Assembly: GCF_900103135.1 (NCBI RefSeq)
Contig: NZ_FNGO01000005.1
Coordinates: forward strand, 1-64,000
Source: Halarsenatibacter silvermanii
GTDB taxonomy: Bacteria > Bacillota > Halanaerobiia > Halanaerobiales > Halarsenatibacteraceae
Direction: 5' to 3'
DNA length: 64,000 nt
Each line of letters opens with the position of its first letter. Positions within the stretch are counted from its first letter, which is position 1. The notes under the pieces were generated by a model, which did not search any database, was not told where the DNA came from, and saw nothing but the letters and a program-made list of their open reading frames with translations. Below, one piece after another: positions 41,002 through 49,837 of the stretch. Position numbers and translations under genes: made by a program.

Positions 41002-41496
41002 TTATTCTCCTCCTTCCTTTAATTCTTCAATTAATTGACCGAGCTTTTTCTTATCCATGTTACCATGATATTCGCCATTTACGATTATAACCGGGGCCAC
41101 TGCACATGTACCTACACAACGTGCTCCTTCCAGTGAAAATTTCTGGTCAGGAGTCACTTCTCCCTCAGCAATTCCAAGATTGCGTTCCAGCTCGGACATG
41201 AGGAGAGGTGCACCGCGCACATGGCACGCGGTGCCTGTACAAACTACTATATGGTAATCCCCTAATGGTTTTAAACGGAACTGTTCATAGAATGATGCCA
41301 CTCCATATAGTTCTATACTGGGTACATTTAATTTGCGAGAAGCCCTAACTAAAGCCTGTTCTGGCAGCCAGCCATAGATGGTTTGAATATCCTGTAAAAC
41401 AGGTATTAAAGGCGATTTTTCCTGGGTTTTATGCTCGGATCTATTTTTTTCAATGATTTCGTCCACTCTTTCTAATTCTAAATCCAAACTAATCAC
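41002..41496 (-). CDS. NuoE/HydC-type [2Fe-2S] subunit
   Basis: A 164-residue thioredoxin-like ferredoxin. An N-terminal helical region (SPLIPVLQDIQTIYGWLPEQAL) precedes CTGTACHVRGAP and GARCVGTCAVAPVIIVNG, which give the four cluster ligands. It partners NuoF in complex I, hydrogenases and NAD-linked formate dehydrogenases. Its stop directly abuts the NuoF start, indicating tight co-translation. Confidence 0.94.
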   Translation of the reverse strand: MISLDLELERVDEIIEKNRSEHKTQEKSPLIPVLQDIQTIYGWLPEQALVRASRKLNVPSIELYGVASFYEQFRLKPLGDYHIVVCTGTACHVRGAPLLMSELERNLGIAEGEVTPDQKFSLEGARCVGTCAVAPVIIVNGEYHGNMDKKKLGQLIEELKEGGE

Positions 41497-41508
41497 CTCC
41501 AGTTGATT

Positions 41509-44500
41509 TTATTGGGAGAGGATCTTCTCTTCGGCAGAAACTTTTTCTATTCTGCAGGATGCCTGTTTGATTCCAGGAGTTCCCGAATCTTCATCAAACG
41601 TATCATCTGTCAGCTGATTTGCTGGAGATTCTGTAAAGTGTATCGGAACAAATATCGTACCAGCGGGCACTTTTTCAGTGATTCTGGCTTCAGTCTGTAT
41701 TTGCCCAAGTTTCGTGCTGACTTTAACTTCCTCACCGTCACTTAAATCATACTTTTCACCATCTTCAGGATTCACTTCTACATAAGGCTGATCAAGCTTG
41801 GCAGAAAGTACATCAGAACGTCTGCTCATCGCACCAGTACGTACCTGGTAAAGCGTACGTCCTGTGGAAAGACGGAGAGGATATTCTTCATCCGGCTGTT
41901 CTTCATACTGTTCATATTCTACTGCATGGAATACGCCTTTACCCCTCATGAATTCTTCCTGATGTAAAATGGGGGTTCCAGATTTATCATCCTGAACCGG
42001 CCACTGTATGCCTTCCTCTTCGATGTCATCATAGGTTATGCCATTATATATTGGGGTTAAATCTGCTATTTCTTTCATTATCTCTTCAGGGCGGGAGTAT
42101 TTAAACTTATATCCCATCTTTTGAGCAAGAGCAGAAATTATCTCCCAGTCAGATCTGGTCTTACCTGGTGCTTCTCTTATCTTATTTACTTTTTGAATTC
42201 TTCGTTCGGTGTTTGTGAACGTGCCCTCTTTTTCGAGGAAAGTCGCTGCGGGTAAAACCACATCAGCTTTGGCAGCAGTCTCTGTCAGGAAGGGATCAGC
42301 AACAACCAGAAACTCCAGATTATCCAGAGCCATTTCGGTCTGCATCATATTCGGATCTGACATAACGGTATTATCTCCCATGATGAACATACCTTTTAAC
42401 TCATCAGCAGCCGCCGATCTTATCATTTCAATTTTGGTAAGTCCCGGCTCAGTAGGAATTTCTTTATTCCAGTTATTAACGAATTTACATACATCTTTGG
42501 GATCATCAATTGACTGATAACCTGTTAATCTGTCGGGAAGTGCTCCCATATCAGAAGCTCCCTGAGCATTATTTTGACCCTGCAGGGGATTTAAACCGGT
42601 GCCTTCTCTGCCGATATTACCAGTCATCATGGCCAGATTGGCCAGTGAGAGAACATTTTTTGTGCCAGAAGTGTGCTGGGTAATACCAGAGGCAAAAACT
42701 ATCGAACCTCTTTCGGCTTTTGCGAATGATTCCGCTGCTTTTTTCAGCTCATCAGCTGGTATTCCCGTCATCTCCTCGACTCTATCAGGATCATAATCGC
42801 TCAGTGATTCTTTTAGCTCAGCAAAACCTTCAGTTCTAGCTTCTATGAACTTATCATCCTGCCAGTCATTATCTAAAATTACATTCATAAGCCCGTTAAT
42901 GCTGGCTGTGTCAGTGCCAATATCCGGTCGGAGCCAGTGGTCAGCCCAGCGCACGAGCTCAATTTCTCGGGGATCGAGAACAATCAGTTCAGCTCCATTT
43001 TCTCTTACAGCTTCTTTAATATATCGCGCTATTACCGGATGGGCTGCAGTTGTATTGGAACCGGCAACAAAAATGCAGTCAGCCTCAGTTAATTCTTCTA
43101 CAGAATTTGTCATGGCTCCACAGCCAAAAGCTTTTTCCAGCGCGATCATAGAAGAGGTCTGACATAGGCGGTTGGATTGATCGATATTATTCGTGCCCAG
43201 ACAAACCCGCATAAACTTCTGGAATAGGTAATTTTCTTCATTTGTGCTCACCGCAGAAGCAATTCCACCTATAGCTTCAGAACCATGTTCTTCTTTTATC
43301 TCTGTAAATTTATTGCTTATTTCTCTCAATGCTTCTTTCCAGGATACGGGAACTAAATTGCCCTCTTTTCTCACAAGGGCCTGGGTCAATCTATCATCAG
43401 AGTTTACATAAGTATGACCAAAACGCCCTTTGATACAGAGCGCCCCTTCATTGGGCGAAGCATCTACTGATTCGACTCTTACTAATTCATTATCTTTTAA
43501 GTAAGCTTTTAGCTGACAGCCTGTACCACAATTGGTGCAGGTAGTTCTCGCTGCGGTGTCAGCTTCCCATTTTCTTATCTCATGGCCTTCCTGTTTGGGA
43601 GTTAAAGCCCCCGTAGGACATAACTCAAAGCATTGACCGTCACCATCACATTCGGAAAACCCTCTTTCTCCCAGGCCAGCTGTGGTGAATATGTTTTCTC
43701 CTCGATCACCGAGACCTAAAATTCCTTTCTCCTGTATTTCATCACAGGCTTTAACACATCTCTGACACATGATACATTTTGATTCATCATAATCCATAAC
43801 AGGAGACGAAGTATCTACCTTTGCCATAGAAAATTCGGCCGGTGAAAACATTCTTTCCTTTTTGCCAAATGGTATTTTAAGTCCTATTCTATCGATATAA
43901 GGAGAATAGGGGTTCAAGATTGCAAGGGCCACAAAAGAACTTCCATAAAATCCTATCAAATGCCCCACCATTGTTAAAACTGCCAGCAGCCCCCCAAAAA
44001 CATATTGCCCCATATCGGTTGCCGGGGTTGTTTGGGGCTCTGTAGCCATGTAAAAGGCGAGAAATATCACGCTGCCGGTGAAGGCATGAAAAGCTATTCT
44101 GAGAATTATAGGACTACCGGTTGCTGCTCCCAGCAAAACGGCCAGCACAATCATGCTGCCCATATAACTGAGAGTAAGCTTCCACTTCAATTTGATCCAG
44201 ATGGCCAAAAGTATTCCGGAAAGAACGGTTAAAAGCGGTGAAGCTCCCCCCATCCATCCATGTCGGTTCCAGAGGAAGAAGCTTTCAGCAATAGATAGAT
44301 GTTCTGTGCCATAAAAGCCCATGGCCTCACCGAATTCCATGGCTGCCACAAAACCTTCTCCGGACAGCAGGTTGTATTCGAGATGTTCGGGATAAAATAG
44401 CTGTCCTGCTGCCAGATTGTCGGGGATAAACCACATGAGGGTGATTAACAGCAGAACCAGCGCTTTTGCGCCAGCTGCTGGATTGATAATCTTTCGCCCA

Positions 44501-44889
44501 AAATATTTTTCCTGTCCCCATTTGAAAACCACCATGGTAACAGCCGAAACGATGGCTGTTATATAATATGGCGAAAGCTCTACCATGCAAAGACCGACTA
44601 TCATGCCAGCAACCAGGGGTGAATAAAATGTCTTATATGTTGTCTCTCCCAGCTTTGCCAGATCCTGTGATTCGAAAACTTTAATAATAGCATGACATAC
44701 AATTGCGGCAACTACTGCAGTTAAGATGTTGAAGAATGCTCTCTGTCCTACGGCCAGTATTACAGCTATGGCGGGAATACACATAGCTGCAAAAGTGCGC
44801 AGCATTACCTGATCTTCGTCTAAACCTGAATGTCTCTCAGGCTTTAATTTGCTTGATTCTCTCTGCGCACCCTTATCATGATTGGCCAT
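41509..44889 (-). CDS. RnfD/NqrB membrane domain fused to FdhF-like molybdopterin oxidoreductase
   Basis: A single 1126-residue frame without interruption. Residues about 28-345 form an RnfD/NqrB domain with eight or more helices, FYMATEPQTTP and GWMGGASPLL, where Ser217 occupies the covalent-FMN Thr position. Residues 371-430 hold two [4Fe-4S] clusters (CIMCQRCVKACDE; CDGDGQCFELCPTGAL). From 450 on comes an FdhF-type bis-MGD protein with CTNCGTGC, NNIDQSNRLCQTSS (Cys576 at the Se/Cys site), TGNIGREGTGLNP, QNNAQGASDMGALPD and the C-terminal DRPYVEVNP-like MoCo domain. His after the catalytic Cys is Gln577, and Arg of NPLRGQNN is Gln770. The NuoG N-terminus normally found before these clusters is encoded two genes downstream. 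Confidence 0.9.
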   Translation of the reverse strand: MANHDKGAQRESSKLKPERHSGLDEDQVMLRTFAAMCIPAIAVILAVGQRAFFNILTAVVAAIVCHAIIKVFESQDLAKLGETTYKTFYSPLVAGMIVGLCMVELSPYYITAIVSAVTMVVFKWGQEKYFGRKIINPAAGAKALVLLLITLMWFIPDNLAAGQLFYPEHLEYNLLSGEGFVAAMEFGEAMGFYGTEHLSIAESFFLWNRHGWMGGASPLLTVLSGILLAIWIKLKWKLTLSYMGSMIVLAVLLGAATGSPIILRIAFHAFTGSVIFLAFYMATEPQTTPATDMGQYVFGGLLAVLTMVGHLIGFYGSSFVALAILNPYSPYIDRIGLKIPFGKKERMFSPAEFSMAKVDTSSPVMDYDESKCIMCQRCVKACDEIQEKGILGLGDRGENIFTTAGLGERGFSECDGDGQCFELCPTGALTPKQEGHEIRKWEADTAARTTCTNCGTGCQLKAYLKDNELVRVESVDASPNEGALCIKGRFGHTYVNSDDRLTQALVRKEGNLVPVSWKEALREISNKFTEIKEEHGSEAIGGIASAVSTNEENYLFQKFMRVCLGTNNIDQSNRLCQTSSMIALEKAFGCGAMTNSVEELTEADCIFVAGSNTTAAHPVIARYIKEAVRENGAELIVLDPREIELVRWADHWLRPDIGTDTASINGLMNVILDNDWQDDKFIEARTEGFAELKESLSDYDPDRVEEMTGIPADELKKAAESFAKAERGSIVFASGITQHTSGTKNVLSLANLAMMTGNIGREGTGLNPLQGQNNAQGASDMGALPDRLTGYQSIDDPKDVCKFVNNWNKEIPTEPGLTKIEMIRSAAADELKGMFIMGDNTVMSDPNMMQTEMALDNLEFLVVADPFLTETAAKADVVLPAATFLEKEGTFTNTERRIQKVNKIREAPGKTRSDWEIISALAQKMGYKFKYSRPEEIMKEIADLTPIYNGITYDDIEEEGIQWPVQDDKSGTPILHQEEFMRGKGVFHAVEYEQYEEQPDEEYPLRLSTGRTLYQVRTGAMSRRSDVLSAKLDQPYVEVNPEDGEKYDLSDGEEVKVSTKLGQIQTEARITEKVPAGTIFVPIHFTESPANQLTDDTFDEDSGTPGIKQASCRIEKVSAEEKILSQ

Positions 44890-45089
44890 TGAAAATCCCC
44901 CCTCTAAGTTATTTTGTTAACATGAAGGATTAAAATTTTTAGTTTTCAAGAGGTAAGATCTGCATAAATTCCTAAAAATGAAAAGTATCTGGTTCGTAAC
45001 AGGACAGTCGTCTTGAAAATACAGCAGAGGAGTTTAAGGAAAAATGCGTAAAGTACGATATTATGTGATTACATTAACTTTCAATTAAA

Positions 45090-45118
45090 AAGATATCACA
45101 AACTATTGACTTTATCAA
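45090..45118 (-). promoter_or_regulatory. Possible promoter of the hybrid redox operon
   Basis: On the minus strand TTGATA (45113-45118), 17 bases, TATCTT (45090-45095). It would leave a leader of roughly 195 bases before the ATG at 44889. The region 44890-45330 holds no gene, is AT-rich, and shows no riboswitch that I recognise. Confidence 0.45.
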
Positions 45119-45330
45119 GGTTAAATATTCAGTTGTGTTTGACTACTTTTTGAGTTTTTTATGTTATATTGTTAACACTTCCTCAATTATTAACTTATAT
45201 ACCGATATAAAATATCCTCCCTTTTTATGATATAAATAACCTGATTGGTCATTTCCGGCAGAACGGCAAATTGTCCTGTTGGAATATCATTTAGCCGGTT
45301 TGAAATCTGCAGGCAAATAATATTCGAAAT

Positions 45331-46191
45331 TTAAACCGGCATAGTCTCCGCAAGTTCTTTTTCTTCAGGCGGATCTAAATCCAGAGTGAATGTCAAATCG
45401 TCCAGATTCCATTGACTGTCCTTCTTCCAGCAGAAAAATATCTGCTTCATAATTTCTCCGGCTGAAGTTACCGCATCTTTATAATAATCGAGAAATCTAA
45501 TCCTCTCTTCCGGCCAGAGGTGTTTGCTGCCGCATTCATAAAGCAGAGAATCGAGGTTGTAAGGTATAAAAGTTCCTGAAGCCCGCAGAAGAGTCCTCTT
45601 TACTCCTCCCGGACTGTAAAGCAGCTTCTGCAGAAACTTAAAATCCCGCAGAGATTTATGCAGCAGGTCTGACCCTTCCTGAAAATTATAAATATCTGAC
45701 ATGTGCTCGGCAAAAAATTCCTCTATTGGTTCGGGGATATCCCCTTCGAAATCTATTGCTGATATAGGATTTAGCTCTCGGGAATTTTTCCTCTTAAATT
45801 TAGCCAGTAAAAATGTGTCTATCTCATTTTCTATCTCCTTATGAACGGTGAAATTGGGAGATCGCGCCAGAATAAAAGCATGTAGTCCTCGATCAACCAA
45901 AAAATGGGTGAGATATCCTGTTAGAAAAGCGCTATAGGCAGCTTCTTTGGTGACATTACTGCCGCGATCGACTATATCCTGGAAAGCTGGTCTGAGTTTA
46001 TTATAATGCATTTTTTTGGCATAAACCGGCCCCTGCCAGGGGGTGGAAAGATTATAAAATAGCAGGTCTGATCCCTGACAGCCAAAATTAAAAGCAGTTT
46101 TGTGATGCTTGATCAGGTCAGAATAATATTTAACCTGACTGGCTTCAACGATATTTTCTCCGGCTATGATGTGGGTCCAAAAATCCGGCAA
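45331..46191 (-). CDS. Zinc-dependent phospholipase C-like protein
   Basis: A 286-residue protein whose start MPDFWTHIIAGENI, FNFGCQGSDLLFYN and AFLTGYLTHFLVDRGLHAFI match the Zn-dependent PLC domain family (PF00882 type). His and Asp residues in those segments are the likely metal ligands. There is no signal peptide, so it is probably cytoplasmic, and the family label does not prove lipase activity. The start is taken at TTG 46191, with AGAGGG seven bases upstream; a TTG at 46209 would add six residues. Confidence 0.8.
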   Translation of the reverse strand: MPDFWTHIIAGENIVEASQVKYYSDLIKHHKTAFNFGCQGSDLLFYNLSTPWQGPVYAKKMHYNKLRPAFQDIVDRGSNVTKEAAYSAFLTGYLTHFLVDRGLHAFILARSPNFTVHKEIENEIDTFLLAKFKRKNSRELNPISAIDFEGDIPEPIEEFFAEHMSDIYNFQEGSDLLHKSLRDFKFLQKLLYSPGGVKRTLLRASGTFIPYNLDSLLYECGSKHLWPEERIRFLDYYKDAVTSAGEIMKQIFFCWKKDSQWNLDDLTFTLDLDPPEEKELAETMPV

Positions 46192-46260
46192 TTTGCTTCC
46201 CTCTTTCAATTTTTAAATTTGTGAACTTATAGAAGCTGCCAGCTCCGTTCCAGGACAAGA

Positions 46261-46896
46261 TTAATGTTTGACAGTCACGGTTCGGCGAATAAATTCATTC
46301 TCCAGAAAAGATCTAATTTCAATATTTGCATGCTCTGTTTCCAGTTCAGGCAGAATATAAACCAACGTTCCGCTGCCATCCGGCAGAATTCTAATTGAAT
46401 CATTAAACTGAAGCTGTTCTTCGCTCAAAAGCATATGATGATCGGTAACATCAGTGATTATCCTGCCTTCATTTATGGAAACAACCTCACTGACATCTAC
46501 CCGGGCCCGCTGATGAGATGTATCGCTATCAAAAGGCCTGTGAGCATTAACAGCTATTAAAGTAAACGAATCCGCCAGGTTAAGAATCTCCTCGTAATTC
46601 AATTCGGTTCCTGAGTAATCATCGAGCAAATCCATTTCATCGGCGGTATATTCCAGCTCTTCAGCTTTATCCAGTTCTCTGCTGGCGAAATACAGCGAGA
46701 AATCCTCCAGCTCCTCTTCAGAGTAAAGTTCTTCAAGAGCTGGCTCCTCCAGCACAAAAATCTCACCGTAAAATTCAAAGCGATGATCATCCCAGGCAGC
46801 CATAAGTTCCGCTTCTGCTCTGGCAGAGGTCGACAAACCAGAAAATAATAGAATTAAAGAAATAATTGCTATTAAAAATTTAGCCTTATTATTCAT
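46261..46896 (-). CDS. Secreted acidic protein, unknown
   Basis: A 211-residue protein with a clear signal peptide (KFLIAIISLILLFSGLSTSARA). The mature part is very acidic and predicted mostly beta. VILPELETEHANIEIRSF-like strands end it, with FTLIAVNAHRPFDSD in the middle. I see no known domain or anchor. ATG with GAGGAGG upstream. Confidence 0.65.
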   Translation of the reverse strand: MNNKAKFLIAIISLILLFSGLSTSARAEAELMAAWDDHRFEFYGEIFVLEEPALEELYSEEELEDFSLYFASRELDKAEELEYTADEMDLLDDYSGTELNYEEILNLADSFTLIAVNAHRPFDSDTSHQRARVDVSEVVSINEGRIITDVTDHHMLLSEEQLQFNDSIRILPDGSGTLVYILPELETEHANIEIRSFLENEFIRRTVTVKH

Positions 46897-46942
46897 TATT
46901 TTCCTCCTCTATCTTTCGAAAAAAAACATCGAATAATTTTAC

Positions 46943-47089
46943 GGATCTTCTTGTATACTGTTGGTTAATAGGTGTGTTAAAAAATTGCGCTCCCTTCGCA
47001 AAAACTTGTCCCTGAGCTCGCGCTCAGCCCGGCACATTCTGAGCCCGGTGATCTTATACGATATCTATCAACTGATAACAAGAAGATCC
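46943..47089. repeat. Complete small inverted-repeat element with structured core
   Basis: A 147-bp element bounded by GGATCTTCTTGT and ACAAGAAGATCC, with imperfect terminal inverted repeats of about 20 bp. The sequence ATTTTAC flanks it on both sides (46936-46942 and, one base off, 47091-47097), a likely target duplication. The core holds three hairpins: TTGCG/CGCAA, CTGAG-CTCGCG-CTCAG (47012-47027), and a CCGG/CCGG pair. The core matches 24670-24821. No coding capacity. The rest of 46897-47225 is AT-rich. Confidence 0.8.
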
Positions 47090-47225
47090 TATTTTACCTG
47101 TTTTATGCTCTTTTATAATTATACTACAGTTACCTCAAAAATGCCATACCTCTGACTGCTTCAGCAAATATGTTATTTTTCAGCTTAAATAGTGGCTAAT
47201 AATGGCTTAAGAAAAATTTATATAT

Positions 47226-47846
47226 TCAAACTGATAAGCAGCTGCTGTTTTTGAGATAAAAACGCCAGGGTTTATTGCGATATGTATCACCAGCATAATC
47301 TATATTTATGCGGCTGCTGCTGACAATTTCAAAATTATTTTCACCATCATCATCACAGATCCTCTCCCCTTCGTCAATATACTCAATGTGAATTTCCTCG
47401 GACTTCAAAAGATTCAGACCCGAATAGTCTTCGTCCAGACTCAAAGCCTGACAGATTCTTCCCGCCCCCCCCGCAATCTGATGGTAATTGGGGTCGTCAA
47501 GAGTGCGATTTTCTCTCATCAGCTCAATTCCTTCCAGAGGTTCACCGGCCCTTATCAATACTGCGTGAGGACTATCGACTTCAGCGGCGACGATATTCAA
47601 ACATCGATGAATGCCGTAGATTAAATAAATGTAAAGATGGCCTCCCTGCAAGAACATGGGTTCTGTTCTCTCAGTTCTGCGGCCGCCGCTGGCATGGCAG
47701 GCCTCGTCCTCCGGTCCGCAATAAGCCTCCGTTTCAACTATGCGCAGAGAGAGCTTCTCCCCCTCGAGATATCTTACCAGTTTCTTTCCGATCAATTCCC
47801 TGGCGACTGTGACAGCATCGCGTCTGAAAAAATCTCTGTCCAGCAT
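47226..47846 (-). CDS. mpg: 3-methyladenine DNA glycosylase (AAG/MPG family)
   Basis: Base-excision repair enzyme, 206 residues. LDRDFFRRDAVTVARELIGKKLVR, IVETEAYCGPEDEACHASGGRRTERTEPMF and HLYIYLIYGIHRCLNIV, followed by AVLIRAGEPLEGIELM, are diagnostic. The Glu in VETEAY is the catalytic residue that activates water. It removes alkylated purines and hypoxanthine. It appears to stand alone with its own ribosome site (GGAGG). Confidence 0.94.
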   Translation of the reverse strand: MLDRDFFRRDAVTVARELIGKKLVRYLEGEKLSLRIVETEAYCGPEDEACHASGGRRTERTEPMFLQGGHLYIYLIYGIHRCLNIVAAEVDSPHAVLIRAGEPLEGIELMRENRTLDDPNYHQIAGGAGRICQALSLDEDYSGLNLLKSEEIHIEYIDEGERICDDDGENNFEIVSSSRINIDYAGDTYRNKPWRFYLKNSSCLSV

Positions 47847-47879
47847 ACAACCGTAAGCTCCCTCCTCGATGAAATCTGA

Positions 47880-48437
47880 TTAAAATATCATGAAAAGCAG
47901 CGAGAAACTTATCGAAGCGCCCAGCAGCAAAATGATAAGCAATGTCAGAACAAAAGATATTACCGCTCTGCCGGAATTAAAATCCTGACTTTCTCGGATG
48001 GCAAGAACTACCAGAAATAAAAACCAGAGATAAATCGCCGTTTTCATCCAGAGAGATATGAATTCAAAAGGGCCCTGAAAAATTCCGATCAGCTCAACAA
48101 TCGGCATAAAGATAAAAACAACATGGACAAAACCCAGAGCTGATAAAAGACCTAAAAAATTACCCTGGCCTTTAAAAATCTTAGAAACAAGAAATAAAAA
48201 CAGAGAGAAAATCAATACAAGAACGATCCTGAAAAACGCAGTGGATAATCCAAAAAGAGCCGGCAGAAAAATTCCCCTTATAGGTGCAGGTGAGGTCAGT
48301 AAATTGGTGAGCAAGGACAGATAAGAAGCAAACATGATTATCAATATAGCCCTGATCACAGGCCGATAAGTAGCGATTTTATCCATTACCTGTCCTGGCT
48401 TAAATATCAAATCAAATAAAATTACAGAAGTACCCAT
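47880..48437 (-). CDS. Yip1-like five-helix membrane protein
   Basis: A 185-residue membrane protein. The start ILFDLIFKPGQVMDKI is typical of bacterial Yip1-domain proteins, followed by five hydrophobic segments. The role is unknown. It lies between sppA and mpg on the same strand, 36 bases after sppA. Confidence 0.7.
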   Translation of the reverse strand: MGTSVILFDLIFKPGQVMDKIATYRPVIRAILIIMFASYLSLLTNLLTSPAPIRGIFLPALFGLSTAFFRIVLVLIFSLFLFLVSKIFKGQGNFLGLLSALGFVHVVFIFMPIVELIGIFQGPFEFISLWMKTAIYLWFLFLVVLAIRESQDFNSGRAVISFVLTLLIILLLGASISFSLLFMIF

Positions 48438-48473
48438 CAGCCAGACTCTCCCTCTTTAATCCTTTATTGACGA

Positions 48474-49403
48474 TCAATAACCCGGCACTTTATATTTCAA
48501 AACCGGACTCAATCCTTCTTCCACCCTCTCAACTGTTTTCAGATCTTCACTATAACGGAAATTACGAACTAGTTCCCCAATATGGGCTGTAAGCCCGAGC
48601 AATCTACGATAAATTGGGGGTTCGGGCATATCATAGTATACAGGGTCATCAATATCGGCCAGTTCACCCGCATGTTCTAACGCCACCTGCTTGCCGCCCA
48701 GCTCATCTACCAGATTCTTTTCCAGAGCCTGTTCCCCCAGATAAACCTCTCCGGTGGCCAGTTCTTCCACCTCTTCTATATCAAGTTCACGTCCGGAAGC
48801 TATAGCTTCTAAAAATTGACGGTGAGCAGTATCTGACATCTCCTGCAGCATCTCTCTTTCTCCGGGCTCCAGAGATCGATTAAACATGTCTTTGTGCTCT
48901 CCGGATTTGATGATCTCCCGTTCTATTCCAATTTTATCGAGTAGTTCCTCGGGATCATAGATAGAAAAAATAACCCCGATCGAACCGGTCATAGATCCGG
49001 GCTGGGCGATTATAGAGTCTGCTGCTGCTGAAATGTAATAACCTCCCGAAGCAGCCATATCCCCCATGGCTACCACCAGAGGGAGTTCAAATTCGGCAAA
49101 AAGATCATAAATTTCCTGAGAGGCGGCAACAGTACCTCCCGGACTGTTAAGATCGACCACGACAGCCTCTACGCCCTCAGCTTGTTCCGCTCTGTTGAGC
49201 TCATTTTCAACACGTCCCGGGGAAACAACCATTTCAGTAAATCCAGCGGCAGAACTCTGCAGGGGGCCATCCAGAGAGATCCTGGCTACTCTGTTTTCCT
49301 CGACGTCCGGTTCCAGATGATAAAAATAAAAAAGTCCGGCCAGAGCTCCGGCGGCTGCAAGCACAACCAGAATTGTGACTATTTTCTTTATAAAAGCGCT
49401 CAT
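48474..49403 (-). CDS. sppA: Signal peptide peptidase SppA, short 36K type
   Basis: A 309-residue membrane-anchored serine protease. After one N-terminal helix (ILVVLAAAGALAGLFYFY) come VDLNSPGGTVAASQEIYD, MGDMAASGGYYISAAAD with nucleophile Ser in ASGGYY, SMTGSIGVIF, and the Lys general base likely in the KDMFN or later helix. LATGEVYLGEQALEKNLVDELGG is also typical. It degrades leftover signal peptides. Confidence 0.93.
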   Translation of the reverse strand: MSAFIKKIVTILVVLAAAGALAGLFYFYHLEPDVEENRVARISLDGPLQSSAAGFTEMVVSPGRVENELNRAEQAEGVEAVVVDLNSPGGTVAASQEIYDLFAEFELPLVVAMGDMAASGGYYISAAADSIIAQPGSMTGSIGVIFSIYDPEELLDKIGIEREIIKSGEHKDMFNRSLEPGEREMLQEMSDTAHRQFLEAIASGRELDIEEVEELATGEVYLGEQALEKNLVDELGGKQVALEHAGELADIDDPVYYDMPEPPIYRRLLGLTAHIGELVRNFRYSEDLKTVERVEEGLSPVLKYKVPGY

Positions 49404-49430
49404 AGGCTCAAGCCTCCAGCTGAAATTTTA

Positions 49431-49460
49431 ATAAAAAGAACCGGGGCCAAAAAGCCCCGG
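49431..49460 (-). terminator. Terminator after the ferredoxin gene
   Basis: On the minus strand CCGGGGC pairs with GCCCCGG around TTTTTG, followed by TTCTTTTTATT. It isolates ferredoxin from sppA. Confidence 0.85.
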
Positions 49461-49506
49461 CCCTGATTCATGATGATTAACTGGATTTTCCCGTATCTCA
49501 GCCCTG

Positions 49507-49680
49507 TTAGACCTGACTGATAGCGTCTACAGGACACTCCTCTGCACAGATACCACAATCAGTACAGAGAGCATCATCGATTTCGTAATAATCATCCTCT
49601 TCAGATATAGCATCTACGGGACATTCATCCGCACAGATACCACAGACAGTACATTCATCTGCATCAATTGCAAAAGCCAC
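49507..49680 (-). CDS. fdx: 2[4Fe-4S] ferredoxin
   Basis: A 57-residue clostridial-type ferredoxin. Two CxxCxxCxxxCP motifs (CTVCGICADECPVDAI and CTDCGICAEECPVDAI) give eight cluster ligands. It starts with GTG at 49680 behind GGAGGTGA. It carries low-potential electrons for radical SAM, dehydratase-activase and Rnf-like enzymes such as those in this window. It is very acidic apart from the clusters. Confidence 0.95.
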   Translation of the reverse strand: MAFAIDADECTVCGICADECPVDAISEEDDYYEIDDALCTDCGICAEECPVDAISQV

Positions 49681-49837
49681 TGGTTAAATCACCTCCTAGA
49701 ATATTTAAAGTCACCCGGTATAAGAAACCACAAAAATATTTATTTAATTTGTCACTTTCATTTATTCTTTATCAAAAAGTGTTTTCCTGCTCAAGCGAAA
49801 TAATTGCCAGTAATTAAAATATTCATAAAAATACAAT

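Noticed and set aside
36459-44889. A complete Rnf complex
   Set aside because: RnfA, RnfB and RnfE are missing, and the RnfC resemblance covers only its ferredoxin part. It is a hybrid, not Rnf.
41509-44889. Plain formate dehydrogenase label, or a fourth selenoprotein
   Set aside because: The catalytic position is a Cys codon, not TGA, and two residues considered important for formate are substituted.
45106-45118. FNR-like box TTGACTTTATCAA before the redox operon
   Set aside because: It is one base shorter than the 14-base FNR/CRP palindrome, and part of it already serves as the proposed -35 box.
44911-45178. Rex-type operators (GTTAAC near 44918 and 45170)
   Set aside because: Each is only a half-site without a properly spaced partner.
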